Shown: positions 44,759 through 52,588 of the stretch, one piece after another
Numbering within the stretch: position 1 is the first letter of the stretch
How the letters are laid out: every line of letters starts with the position of its first letter
Position numbers and translations under genes: made by a program
Origin: Natronomonas aquatica
GTDB taxonomy: Archaea > Halobacteriota > Halobacteria > Halobacteriales > Haloarculaceae
Direction: 5' to 3'
Length of the DNA: 58,985 nt
NCBI RefSeq assembly: GCF_024449025.1
Contig: NZ_JAHLKM010000018.1
Location: 1-58,985, forward strand
Notes under the pieces: model-generated
Database searches by the model: none
The model's input: only the letters and a program-made list of their open reading frames with translations
What the model was told of the DNA's origin: nothing

Positions 44759-45703
44759 TCAAACGACCTGTAGGTACAGTTCAGCGGTACTTCCATCACC
44801 CAATCCGAGATATACGATAACGTCTGCGTCCGCTTCGTTATCCACGAGTTTCAACTCATCTGAATCGTCGATCCACCTGTCATCTGGTCCAAATGCTCTA
44901 AACGAGACAGTGACGGTATCATCGGTGGCTGCCAGTGTGGCGTTCTCACCGTTGTTGTTTTCAAGACGGTATGTTGTTCCGTTAGCAAGGAAGGAGTCAT
45001 CATCCCGACCCGCCTTGTCTGCGTTCCCATCGGTAGTTGCGCCGGAGGTCCAAAACTCGGGGTTCCCCAAGTTGCCGTTGTCGATCCAGACGCCGTTGCT
45101 AATCGCGGTTGCATCGACGGCAAAATCAACAATAGTCACCGACTTTGACCCCGTGTTTTCGATTACTAACTCGATCTCTGAGCTTTGCGTATCGACCCCC
45201 TCAGTCTTCACCGCTTCGACGGACTCTGCGGAAGCCGGTGTCGACGTCGGGGAGGTTCCACGCTCGAGTACTTCCCCTCTGAACAGAACCTTCGAATGCC
45301 TGTCTGACCGCCATATAAGAAATAACTCCCCTGTTGGCGCTCCCGAGATCCGGCACTCTGTCCCCGGATTTATTGTATCGTGTGTTGCATTGCAGGCTTG
45401 TCCGTCAGTACCGGCATAATTGCCCAACGACCCGCCCGACGCGGCTCGGAGATACACGTTCTCTCCCTCAAGTGAGTCCCCACCAGTATGAGTGAGCACG
45501 ACCGTTGTTTCGTTCTGGTTCATCTGGAAGGATGCTAGTGGCTCATCTGGAGACACATCATCAACCAATCCAAGCACCAAAGTGCCGCTGATAGCCGCCA
45601 GTATGGTTATTATCGCAACCAGCAGGATTGTTGCAATTACCGGGGAAGCACCTCGGTCATTATTATTGGATCCGAACGGTGATGTGACTTTTAGAAAAGA
45701 CAA
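44759..45703 (-). CDS. Type IV pilin
   Basis: A 314-residue archaeal pilin. The N-terminus has a class III signal ending DRGASPV, then the hydrophobic assembly helix (IATILLVAIITILAAISGTL). The exported part is Asp/Thr/Gly-rich, with a Cys pair (GQACNATHD and GTECRISG) and N-glycosylation-type N-x-T sites. It is longer than most pilins of this type, with a second beta-rich domain after a Ser/Thr/Pro linker (about 145-165). It lies just downstream of the inverted-repeat element. Confidence 0.85.
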   Translation of the reverse strand: MSFLKVTSPFGSNNNDRGASPVIATILLVAIITILAAISGTLVLGLVDDVSPDEPLASFQMNQNETTVVLTHTGGDSLEGENVYLRAASGGSLGNYAGTDGQACNATHDTINPGTECRISGAPTGELFLIWRSDRHSKVLFRGEVLERGTSPTSTPASAESVEAVKTEGVDTQSSEIELVIENTGSKSVTIVDFAVDATAISNGVWIDNGNLGNPEFWTSGATTDGNADKAGRDDDSFLANGTTYRLENNNGENATLAATDDTVTVSFRAFGPDDRWIDDSDELKLVDNEADADVIVYLGLGDGSTAELYLQVV

Positions 45704-45891
45704 CTTTGTCTCCAGTCTAAATGTGTGGGATATAGAATGTTATGTTTATCCGATCGAATCGTCGACCGCCCAGGGACAGATCCGTCTTATACGGCAATCG
45801 TTCGACAGCCGCCGGAAGGAGCGAACAGTCCAGCCGCTCGATATGCTCAGCCTGCGACAGCGATTTGAACGAGCGGTACCGATCTACTGCC

Positions 45892-46041
45892 GTGCTAGGA
45901 CTCCGGTTTTTCACCTGTGACGTGTGCGAGACAGTGTATGCAGATGTCGAGAGACCGCCACGGTGTAGCAACTGTGAAGCCGACCCAGTCGTCGAAATAA
46001 ATCCCGAAACTCAGGCCGTGGCCTACTTCACCGGACGGTAA
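45892..46041 (+). CDS. 49-aa zinc-ribbon protein
   Basis: GTG 45892 start: VLGLRFFTCDVCETVYADVE, then PPRCSNCEADPVVEINPETQ. Two C-x2-C pairs form a rubredoxin-like or zinc-ribbon site. An AT-rich GATTTGAAC about 30 nt upstream could be the TATA element of a leaderless transcript. A longer frame from 45742 is Arg/Ser-rich and not convincing. Function is unknown. Confidence 0.6.
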   Translation: MLGLRFFTCDVCETVYADVERPPRCSNCEADPVVEINPETQAVAYFTGR

Positions 46042-46060
46042 AACTCGTGGTGCCGGTCTC

Positions 46061-46172
46061 TATAGTAGTCGGTGGACGTCAGTGTAGATCCACCCGCGAG
46101 TGTCCGGCCAGCGTGGCTGTCGCTGGCCATCCGGCTGTGAGTGGTGTGTAAACAGTACTACTGACTACTATA
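46061..46172 (-). mobile_element. 112-bp MITE, copy B
   Basis: Inverted relative to copy A (21518-21629), the same length and 107 of 112 bases identical by hand alignment. Ends TATAGTAGTCGGTGG and, at the right, CTACTGACTACTATA. It lies between the zinc-ribbon gene and msrA and interrupts no recognisable gene. Confidence 0.85.
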
Positions 46173-46362
46173 GTAGCCCCTTTCGGATTGCAATCCGTGT
46201 CTCGATCTCTTGGCGGTGATGTCTTTTGTCTCGAACGCTTACCCATAGATAATGCAGCGGCGCCTCCGGCGGCTGCTCCGCACGTTTCACCGGAGATTCA
46301 GATCGATGAAACCAACACCGACCGCAATACGCGAATACGACACGCAGGCACCACCCAGTGAG

Positions 46363-46938
46363 ATGACCGAAACGGCAACGTTTGGGGTGGGGTGTTTCTG
46401 GGGACCGGATGCTGAGTTCGGCGCACTGGACGGAGTCGTCCGAACACGGGTCGGGTACGCGGGGGGCACGAAAGCCGATCCGACGTACCACTCGCTCGGA
46501 GACCACACTGAAATGTTCCAGCTCGACTTCGATCCCGATGTAGTCAGCTACACCGACCTCCTTGGCCACGTATTCCGGAGCCACGACCCACGCTCGCAGA
46601 CGCGAAAGACACAGTATCAAAACATCGTACTCACAGAGACGGCTGCTCAACAGAAAGCCCTCGAAGAGTTTCTACAGACACGGGGGCTTTCCACGGACGC
46701 GATCGATACTCGGATCGAGCAGCTTTCGCGGTTCTACCCCGCCGAGGATTATCATCAAAAGTACACGCTCCGCTCGAAGCGCATTTTCATGAACGCGTTC
46801 GAAGAGCTAGGATACGATGAGGCACAACTACGTGAGTCTCCCGCAGCGGCCAAACTGAACGGATACGCGTCAGGACACGACACAGCTGCGGTTGACGAAT
46901 TAAAAAAGGATAGAGCTGCCGAGAGTGGGGACTTCTGA
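46363..46938 (+). CDS. msrA: Peptide-methionine (S)-S-oxide reductase MsrA
   Basis: 191 residues from ATG 46363 (METATFG-type start MTETATFGVGCFWG); an alternative ATG at 46306 would add 19 residues. MsrA reduces methionine-S-sulfoxide in damaged proteins. The catalytic Cys is C11 in GVGCFWGPDAEFG, followed by RTRVGYAGGTKADPTYHSLG and EMFQLDFDP. FYPAEDYHQKY is the conserved C-terminal motif. No resolving Cys is visible near the C-terminus, so a partner thiol may regenerate it. Confidence 0.92.
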   Translation: MTETATFGVGCFWGPDAEFGALDGVVRTRVGYAGGTKADPTYHSLGDHTEMFQLDFDPDVVSYTDLLGHVFRSHDPRSQTRKTQYQNIVLTETAAQQKALEEFLQTRGLSTDAIDTRIEQLSRFYPAEDYHQKYTLRSKRIFMNAFEELGYDEAQLRESPAAAKLNGYASGHDTAAVDELKKDRAAESGDF

Positions 46939-47110
46939 TAACGTTCCGAGGTCACGCTTCCAACTCAGTCTATTGTTCCGGTCAGTAAACCCGAAAAAGC
47001 GGTTGCGGTAAAAATAAATAATCAGTAGTGATCGTTCAAAACGGTCTCAAAGAGATGGTTCAGCGTCTCTTTCATCGCCGGATATGAGGCTGCAAAACCG
47101 AATCACTACG

Positions 47111-47710
47111 TCATGAATCCAGCTGGGCGAAGGCGAACTCGGTGCTACTGCCCAGTGGATCGGTCGCAATCTCGGTCTGGACGTTCCCGAAGCCGGCGTC
47201 CCGAAGCTGGTTCAGTGTGGCTTTCCTGCCAGGTGCGGAGAACAGCATCGACCCTCCCATCCAGTTCTCCCGGATCGTCTCAAAGCGACTTCCCGGCAGG
47301 GTAACCAACAGCCAGCCGCCCGGTCTGAGCACCCGCGCGAACTCCCGATAGACCGTCGGGTGCTCAGTCCTTGACACGTGGAAGACGGCATGATACGCTG
47401 TGATACCATCCACTGTCCCGGCCACCAGCGGAAGGTGGGTCATGTCGGCTTGAACTAATACTGCATCCGACACTGTCCCGGTTGCGAGTTCGAGACCGCG
47501 GCGTGAGATGTCGACACCGATACTCCCTGCCGGCAGATTCGCCAGCGTTCGCGCACCATCGCCCGGGCCAATATCGAGGACCCGCGGATCCGGCGGCAAC
47601 CGTTCGAGCAACTCCCCGATAAGCTCAGTATCGGACCCGTCCGGATCTCGACGCTGTGCGTACGTCTCGGAGATCTTGTCCCACTGATGGCGGATCTCTG
47701 TTCTGTCCAT
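47111..47710 (-). CDS. Class I SAM-dependent methyltransferase
   Basis: A 199-residue methyltransferase. Motif I is RVLDIGPGDGARTL, the acidic strand end is GVDISRRGLELA, then VLVQADMTHLPLVAGTVDGI and FARVLRPGGWLLVTLPG. It is of the Methyltransf_11 type. The substrate is unknown. No obvious operon partner: msrA is convergent downstream and the thiamin-salvage operon is upstream. Confidence 0.88.
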   Translation of the reverse strand: MDRTEIRHQWDKISETYAQRRDPDGSDTELIGELLERLPPDPRVLDIGPGDGARTLANLPAGSIGVDISRRGLELATGTVSDAVLVQADMTHLPLVAGTVDGITAYHAVFHVSRTEHPTVYREFARVLRPGGWLLVTLPGSRFETIRENWMGGSMLFSAPGRKATLNQLRDAGFGNVQTEIATDPLGSSTEFAFAQLDS

Positions 47711-47867
47711 AGTATGTTAGGGTCCGCTGTTGGTATCAATCAAATGAATCGGGAAGTTTGGTAAAGAAATGACCCCCCGACTCTCGTTGGATTCACCGAA
47801 ACGAGGGATTGCGGTCCGTCGGAGAGATGAGTATCCCGACGGCCCTTCTCGGGCCTCGCTGTTCGCT

Positions 47868-47993
47868 CTATGTGCTGTCGAGTAAGCCGGCGTCGCTGGC
47901 GATCGCGTACACCTGGTAAACGAAAACGAGAGCTACCCCGATAATTACGCCCCAGAGCAGCACTGCAAACAGCGTCGAACTGATCGCTGTCAT
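47868..47993 (-). CDS. 41-aa single-helix membrane peptide, symporter partner
   Basis: ATG 47993-47991, TAG 47868-47870. It reads MTAISSTLFAVLLWGVIIGV, continues ALVFVYQVYAIASDAG, and ends LLDST: one membrane helix with a short polar end. The start overlaps the symporter stop (TGATG), so it is translationally coupled. Small accessory peptides occur with some solute:sodium symporters; a role in this transporter is inference. Confidence 0.6.
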   Translation of the reverse strand: MTAISSTLFAVLLWGVIIGVALVFVYQVYAIASDAGLLDST

Positions 47994-49525
47994 CAGTCGC
48001 TCACCTCTCCGCCATCGGCCGCTGGCTCGTCGAGGCGCCGGATCTCGGCCGCAAGGTCGCTGTGGTCGTATTCACCGGGAGCGAGACGGGCCACGAGCAG
48101 CGTTGTGATAGTCGAGGTGAGGAACGCGCCGCCGAACGCAGTCAGATACAGTGGATCCGCAGCCGGCAGGACGCCACCGAGGACAGGAATCGACCGTATC
48201 AGGGCACTGAAATCCGGGAAATACGCCAGTCCGACCGCGAGACCGATCAGGCTGCTAACGAGTGCACCCCCACCGGTGAGTCGTTTCGAATAGAGGCCAT
48301 ACAGGAGCGGGAACGCGACTGCGGTACCGAGCAGGTCAGCGAAGAAAAAGAGACGGAGCACGCTTCGTGCCCGGAGACTGACGTAGACCGCGCCGACAGC
48401 GACGACGACCGTCAACAGGCGTGCGCCGAGTTTGAGTTCCCGGTCGGCCGGGTCAGCGAGCAGTCGCGGCAGGTCCGCGGTGACGATGCTGGCCAGTGCA
48501 TTGAAAAGCGTGTCAACGGAACTCATCACGAGTAACAGTGCCAGAAGGACGACCGCGAGGACAGTCCACTCCGGGAAGGCTGCCTGCAAGAGGACAAAGA
48601 AGGCGACGTCAGCGTTATACGAGGAACTCGTCACGTCGGTCACGATGTCGGCATTGCCCGCCGCGACGAGGCCAAAGAGCGCCGCAAGGAAGACGATCAG
48701 GCCGTTGGCGATGGTTGCGTTCCGAAAGCCACGTTCGATTGTCCGGCTGTCTTTGGCGGCGTAGATCCGCTGCCACCAGGTCTGATTGATGAGTTCGGCC
48801 CCGAGGATGGCGAAGGCGAGCCCGAGTCCGAACTGGAGGCCCGGGACGAATCCGGGATCCAGCAGTGCCGGGTTCGCTGCGTTGATTCCCTCGTGAATCG
48901 CGCCGGCACCACCGAGTGTGAAGGTCGCGCCCGCGAAGGCGACGACCAGCAACGGGAGAATGAGTACTGCCTGAATCGAGTCGGTAAAGATCGACGCCCG
49001 CAAGCCGCCGTAACTCGTGTACAACAGCACGAACCCGCCGACGAGGACGGCAGTCTGCCACTGGGGAACGCCGGCCACCAGCGAGAGTGCGCCGGCGATG
49101 CCAGTCAGTTCGGCAGCGACGAAAACGAACATGTACAGAGAACTCACAACGAGGACGAAGGCGTACATCGCCGCGCCGTAGCGGGCGTGGGCGTACTCGG
49201 TCAGCGAGTGGCCTGCGGGGATCACCTTTCGGATCCGTGGCCCGAGTTTCGAATACGCCAACATCGGAAGCGCCTCGCCGATGGCGTACCCGACGACGGC
49301 GGCGATTCCGAAACTCGCGCCGGCCTCCGGGGCAGCCAACAGTATCCAGACGCCCATGACCGAGGCGACGAGCGTCGCTGTCGTCCGGCCGTTGCCGGCG
49401 GAGTTCCGGGCAGTGATGAGGTCCTCGGCGCTTCCGACCGTTCCCCGCGAGTACCAGAGCCCGAGGGCGGTAAAGCCGACCAGTGTGGCGGCGGTCAGAC
49501 CGAGCGCCACGGTCGTGGTTACCAT
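47993..49525 (-). CDS. SSS family sodium:solute symporter (likely thiamin-precursor uptake)
   Basis: A 510-residue sodium:solute symporter with about 13 helices. Family features include LVASVMGVWILLAAPEAGAS, YTSYGGLRASIFTDSIQAVL (the SSS signature region) and INQTWWQRIYAAKDSRTIER. The last 30 residues are a cytoplasmic acidic tail. It overlaps the TenA gene upstream by 7 nt and is followed by a coupled membrane peptide. Linkage to two tenA genes and a ThiR-like repressor points to uptake of a thiamin breakdown product (aminopyrimidine or HMP); this is inference from context. Confidence 0.85.
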   Translation of the reverse strand: MVTTTVALGLTAATLVGFTALGLWYSRGTVGSAEDLITARNSAGNGRTTATLVASVMGVWILLAAPEAGASFGIAAVVGYAIGEALPMLAYSKLGPRIRKVIPAGHSLTEYAHARYGAAMYAFVLVVSSLYMFVFVAAELTGIAGALSLVAGVPQWQTAVLVGGFVLLYTSYGGLRASIFTDSIQAVLILPLLVVAFAGATFTLGGAGAIHEGINAANPALLDPGFVPGLQFGLGLAFAILGAELINQTWWQRIYAAKDSRTIERGFRNATIANGLIVFLAALFGLVAAGNADIVTDVTSSSYNADVAFFVLLQAAFPEWTVLAVVLLALLLVMSSVDTLFNALASIVTADLPRLLADPADRELKLGARLLTVVVAVGAVYVSLRARSVLRLFFFADLLGTAVAFPLLYGLYSKRLTGGGALVSSLIGLAVGLAYFPDFSALIRSIPVLGGVLPAADPLYLTAFGGAFLTSTITTLLVARLAPGEYDHSDLAAEIRRLDEPAADGGEVSD

Positions 49526-50298
49526 CGGCTCTCACCGTTCGCGACGGTGGTCGCCGTCACGTCGTCCGATCCCGTCTCGCTGTCGGCCCATCTATACGCG
49601 CTGTCGAAGAACGAAACCTCCAGTTCGACCGTTCGGCGGAACAGACGAGCTAGCTGTCGCTGTCGACGCGGTGAGGCGGCCGCTCCCTCCCGGTCCAGTT
49701 CCGCTCGAAGCCAGGCGACGAACTCGTCGAACGCGGGATTGTCGTGGAGTTCGATCCATTCGGCGAGATAGAACTGTGCCGGCGGTTCGTCCATCGATTT
49801 GCCGGCCCACGAGCGATAGCTCCACTCCGCCGGGACCAACACGGCGAGCGTTTCCGCGTAACCGCCCGTCCGAGCCGCCCCCCGAAGCAGATCCTGAAAA
49901 GCTCGTGTCGTCGGCGTCAGATCGGGATCGTTCCGGTCGGTCTCGGGCACACCGAGCGCGTCGAAGGATCGCTCGAAGTAGTCGTTCTCTTCGTCAGTGA
50001 GCGTCCCAAGGAAATCAACGAGACGGGATCTGGCGGTCATCGACGGCGCGTCACCGAGGGCGTGACCGAAGGCCCCAACGAGCGAGTCCAGGAAGGCGTA
50101 ATCCTGAACGAGGTATTCCCGGAACACCGCGTCGTTTAGCCTTCCGGCGCGAAGTTCCTCAGTGAAGCGATGTCCGGTCGCGGCGGTCCAGTCGGGCTCC
50201 GAACGCGCGCGACACCAGTTCGTGAACCGTCCGTCCTCGCCATCCTCGAGGGCGTTTAGGTACTCGGTGAACGTCTCGTCGGGCGTCCCGTCGCTCAT
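49519..50298 (-). CDS. TenA family protein, TenA_E type (no catalytic Cys)
   Basis: 259 residues from ATG 50298, overlapping the first TenA stop by 4 nt. The TenA/PQQC all-helical fold is visible (FREYLVQDYAFLDSLVGAFG, EENDYFERSF). At the site of the TenA_C nucleophile the sequence is LVPAEWSYRSW, so Ala157 replaces Cys. This puts it with TenA_E proteins, which in plants and bacteria process thiamin pyrimidine breakdown products differently from TenA_C. The C-terminal 25 residues are variable. Confidence 0.85.
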   Translation of the reverse strand: MSDGTPDETFTEYLNALEDGEDGRFTNWCRARSEPDWTAATGHRFTEELRAGRLNDAVFREYLVQDYAFLDSLVGAFGHALGDAPSMTARSRLVDFLGTLTDEENDYFERSFDALGVPETDRNDPDLTPTTRAFQDLLRGAARTGGYAETLAVLVPAEWSYRSWAGKSMDEPPAQFYLAEWIELHDNPAFDEFVAWLRAELDREGAAASPRRQRQLARLFRRTVELEVSFFDSAYRWADSETGSDDVTATTVANGESRW

Positions 50299-50960
50299 AC
50301 CGACCACTCCTCCTGTCGCCAGGCGGCGTCCCAGAATCGGTACTCGTAGCGTGCCGACGTCCGGAACAGGTCCCGATAGCGGTCGCGCTCGGCAGCGGTC
50401 GAGTCGGCCCACACATCGTTCATCAGGTCCTTGCACCACTCGGTGAGTTCCGTGAACTCCTCTCCGGCGTACATATCGATCCACTCGGCGTAGCCCTCGT
50501 GATCAGGTCGCCCCTGCTCGGCTAGCCGCCGGCCGGTGACGTTGAACCCCCACATACAGGGCAACAGCGCCGCGACCAGGTCGCCGAAGGTACCTGTCAC
50601 CGCAGTTCGGACGAGAAAGTCGGTGTACGCCTGTGTCGTCGGAGAGGGGGTCGTCGCTTCCAGTTCGGCTTCGGAGATCCCGAATTCCGCCGCGTAGTCC
50701 CTGTGTAAGTCCATCTCGGTGTTGATCGTCGAATCCAGCAACTCGGCGAACGTGCTCATCCGATCGAGACCGGGTGCTGTAGTCGCCCCGTAGGCGAAGA
50801 CCCGCGCGTAGTCGATCAAATACACGTAATCCTGGCGCACCCAGTACCGAAACGGTTCCTCGTCGAGCGTTCCCGCACCCAGTCGGGTAACCATCGGGTG
50901 CTCGCAGATGGCATCCCAGATCGGGCCGCCGATCGTGGAAAGTTCCTCAGTGGCGTTCAT
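50295..50960 (-). CDS. tenA: TenA family aminopyrimidine aminohydrolase (TenA_C type)
   Basis: A 221-residue TenA. The nucleophile is Cys135 in ALLPCMWGFN. Conserved helices include FRYWVRQDYVYLIDYARVFA and the C-terminal RTSARYEYRFWDAAW with Tyr and Glu positions for the pyrimidine. TenA_C hydrolyses 4-amino-5-aminomethyl-2-methylpyrimidine to HMP in thiamin salvage. First gene of the operon; a TATA-like ATTATAAACC (minus strand) lies 24-33 nt upstream, so the transcript is probably leaderless. Confidence 0.92.
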   Translation of the reverse strand: MNATEELSTIGGPIWDAICEHPMVTRLGAGTLDEEPFRYWVRQDYVYLIDYARVFAYGATTAPGLDRMSTFAELLDSTINTEMDLHRDYAAEFGISEAELEATTPSPTTQAYTDFLVRTAVTGTFGDLVAALLPCMWGFNVTGRRLAEQGRPDHEGYAEWIDMYAGEEFTELTEWCKDLMNDVWADSTAAERDRYRDLFRTSARYEYRFWDAAWRQEEWSV

Positions 50961-51064
50961 ACTCCTGCATGATTGCTCACTCGGTTTATAATTAACTAAT
51001 ATAACCTGGTTTTACTTTCGCGGTCGCCGGACGATTTTTATCTGATCTGGTCGATGCGTTGTAT
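50961..51064. promoter_or_regulatory. Divergent tenA/thiR promoter with imperfect palindrome
   Basis: 104 bp between divergent starts. The minus-strand TATA (about 50984-50992) serves tenA; GATTTTTATC at 51032-51041 serves the regulator. GGTTTATA (50983-50990) and TATAACC (51000-51006) form arms of an imperfect palindrome over the tenA TATA box, a plausible repressor site (inference). Confidence 0.45.
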
Positions 51065-51988
51065 ATGTCGCTGGTGCTACCGGGTGAGATCGTCGTCGAG
51101 GATGTTCTGCCGACGATCAGGGCGATGCTCGCCCGCGAACTCGCGGACAACGGACTCACTCAGCAGGCTATCGCCGATCATCTCGGTGTGACACAGGCGG
51201 CAGTGAGTTCGTATCTCAACGCCAAACCTGGCCGAACGGGTCCGATCGCGGGTGACTCCCGGACGCAGGCGACCGTCGAGCGGATCGCCGACGGGTTAGC
51301 GAGCGGGACGATGGACGGTTACGACGCGCTGGTTGAACTGCTCGACCTGATCGAGGCCTTCGAGGATCGGGGGCCGATCTGTGAACTCCACGAGGACGCG
51401 ATGCCTGCGCTTCAGGGAATGAGTTGTGATCTCTGCGTCCGTGGGATCGATCCGGATCTGGAAATCGAACGCGAGACGCTGGCGAACGTCCGACGCGCGG
51501 CGCGGCTCCTGTCGACCGATGACAGGATGGCTTCGGTCATCCCCAACGTCGGGACCAACATCGGGATGGCCCTTCCGGACGCGACGACGCCGACCGACGT
51601 GGCCGCAATCCCGGGTCGAGCCCACGCGATCCGGGGACGGGTCGAGATACCGGCGGACCCGGAATTCGGTGCGTCGAAACACGTCTCGACGCTGATTATT
51701 GCTGCTCACGCTATCGATCCGTCCATCCGTGGTGCGATCAATCTCACCACCGAGGCGTCGTTGCTCTCTGCTGCCCGTGACCGTGGGATCGACCCACTCG
51801 AGTTCGACGCCGACTACGACGACAGGGACCAACGCCTCCGCAAGCGGTTCCGGACCCGTAGCGAGGTGCCACGGATCGTCTATCACGAGGGTGCGTTCGG
51901 CATCGAGCCGATCTCCTATGTTCTCGGAGAAACAGCCGAAGACGCTACGCAGGTAGCCGCCGAACTCGTTGAGGCCGCGAACATTTGA
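51065..51988 (+). CDS. thiR: ThiR-like repressor (HTH plus ThiN domain)
   Basis: 307 residues from ATG 51065 (a TTG two codons upstream is the alternative). Residues about 20-60 are an XRE/Cro-type HTH (LTQQAIADHLGVTQAAVSSY). After a Cys-containing middle (CELHEDAM, GMSCDLCVRG), residues about 125-307 are a ThiN domain (ASVIPNVGTNIGMALPDATT, AIPGRAHAIRGRVEIPADPE, ASKHVSTLIIAA, YHEGAFGIEPISYVLG). Archaeal ThiR proteins of this design bind thiamin phosphate and repress thiamin genes. The divergent tenA-tenA-symporter operon is the likely target. Confidence 0.88.
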   Translation: MSLVLPGEIVVEDVLPTIRAMLARELADNGLTQQAIADHLGVTQAAVSSYLNAKPGRTGPIAGDSRTQATVERIADGLASGTMDGYDALVELLDLIEAFEDRGPICELHEDAMPALQGMSCDLCVRGIDPDLEIERETLANVRRAARLLSTDDRMASVIPNVGTNIGMALPDATTPTDVAAIPGRAHAIRGRVEIPADPEFGASKHVSTLIIAAHAIDPSIRGAINLTTEASLLSAARDRGIDPLEFDADYDDRDQRLRKRFRTRSEVPRIVYHEGAFGIEPISYVLGETAEDATQVAAELVEAANI

Positions 51989-52025
51989 TGCGGGCACCGC
52001 ATAACCCCTCACGATTAGTGGAAAT

Positions 52026-52307
52026 ATGATCACGATGGACTCCAAGGGGTGAATCGTGCTGTCACAGGAGGTCCGGGAACGCCTCGGGAGCGATCCCGGT
52101 ACCGAAATCGACATCCACGAGGAAGACGGCAAGGCAGTCCTCAAGCCCGAGACCGATCCCGAGAAGGTCATCGAAAAGACGGAACAGCTCATCTCCGAGG
52201 CGGTGACCGACCGCGACGCCCCCGATGAAGAGATACATTCGATCGCCGAGGATCACGCCGAGACGATCCGCCGCCAAGCGACGAGCGACGAGCGACGCCG
52301 ACGATGA
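52026..52307 (+). pseudogene. AbrB/VapB-type antitoxin with in-frame TGA
   Basis: ATG 52026 begins MITMDSKG, then TGA at 52050-52052, then IVLSQEVRERLGSDPGTEID in the same frame. This is the beginning of a SpoVT/AbrB-fold antitoxin in which the Arg codon expected after KG has become a stop (one base change from CGA or AGA). The rest of the frame is open to 52307. Restart at GTG 52056 would lose the first beta strand. It overlaps the toxin start by 4 nt. Confidence 0.7.
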
Positions 52308-52567
52308 GTGATGACACATATCCCTTCGACGTCGGTATGGTCGCCCTCGCCCATGCAGGAACGCCAGTCAGTGAGACGGCGCTCTCGCACGTGACAGACG
52401 CTATTGCAGGCACCACCGACGCCGTCGTGCCGTACCCGGCACTCTTCGGTTCCTACGTTTTTCTGACGAACTGCTACGGATTTTCGAACGCTGACGCCTC
52501 TCGCTTGATTGAGAATTTCGCGGACGAGAAATTGGAATCGACGAAGAACTATCCCCTCCGTCTGTAG
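52304..52567 (+). pseudogene. Truncated VapC-like PIN toxin
   Basis: 87 codons. The start resembles the haloarchaeal PIN-domain toxin pattern (FDVGMVALAHAGTPVSETAL, VPYPALFGSYVFLTNCYGFS, ADASRLIENF), with the first acidic residue Asp in FDVG. The remaining half, with the other three acidic residues of the nuclease site, is missing; the frame ends in ESTKNYPLRL. With the damaged antitoxin this is a dead or dying VapBC locus. Confidence 0.6.
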
Positions 52568-52588
52568 GACGGGAGAGTTTACGGGCGA

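Noticed and set aside
52050-52052. TGA in the antitoxin as selenocysteine or stop-codon readthrough
   Set aside because: Haloarchaea are not known to insert selenocysteine, the expected residue is Arg, and the toxin partner is also broken, so a nonsense mutation is simpler.
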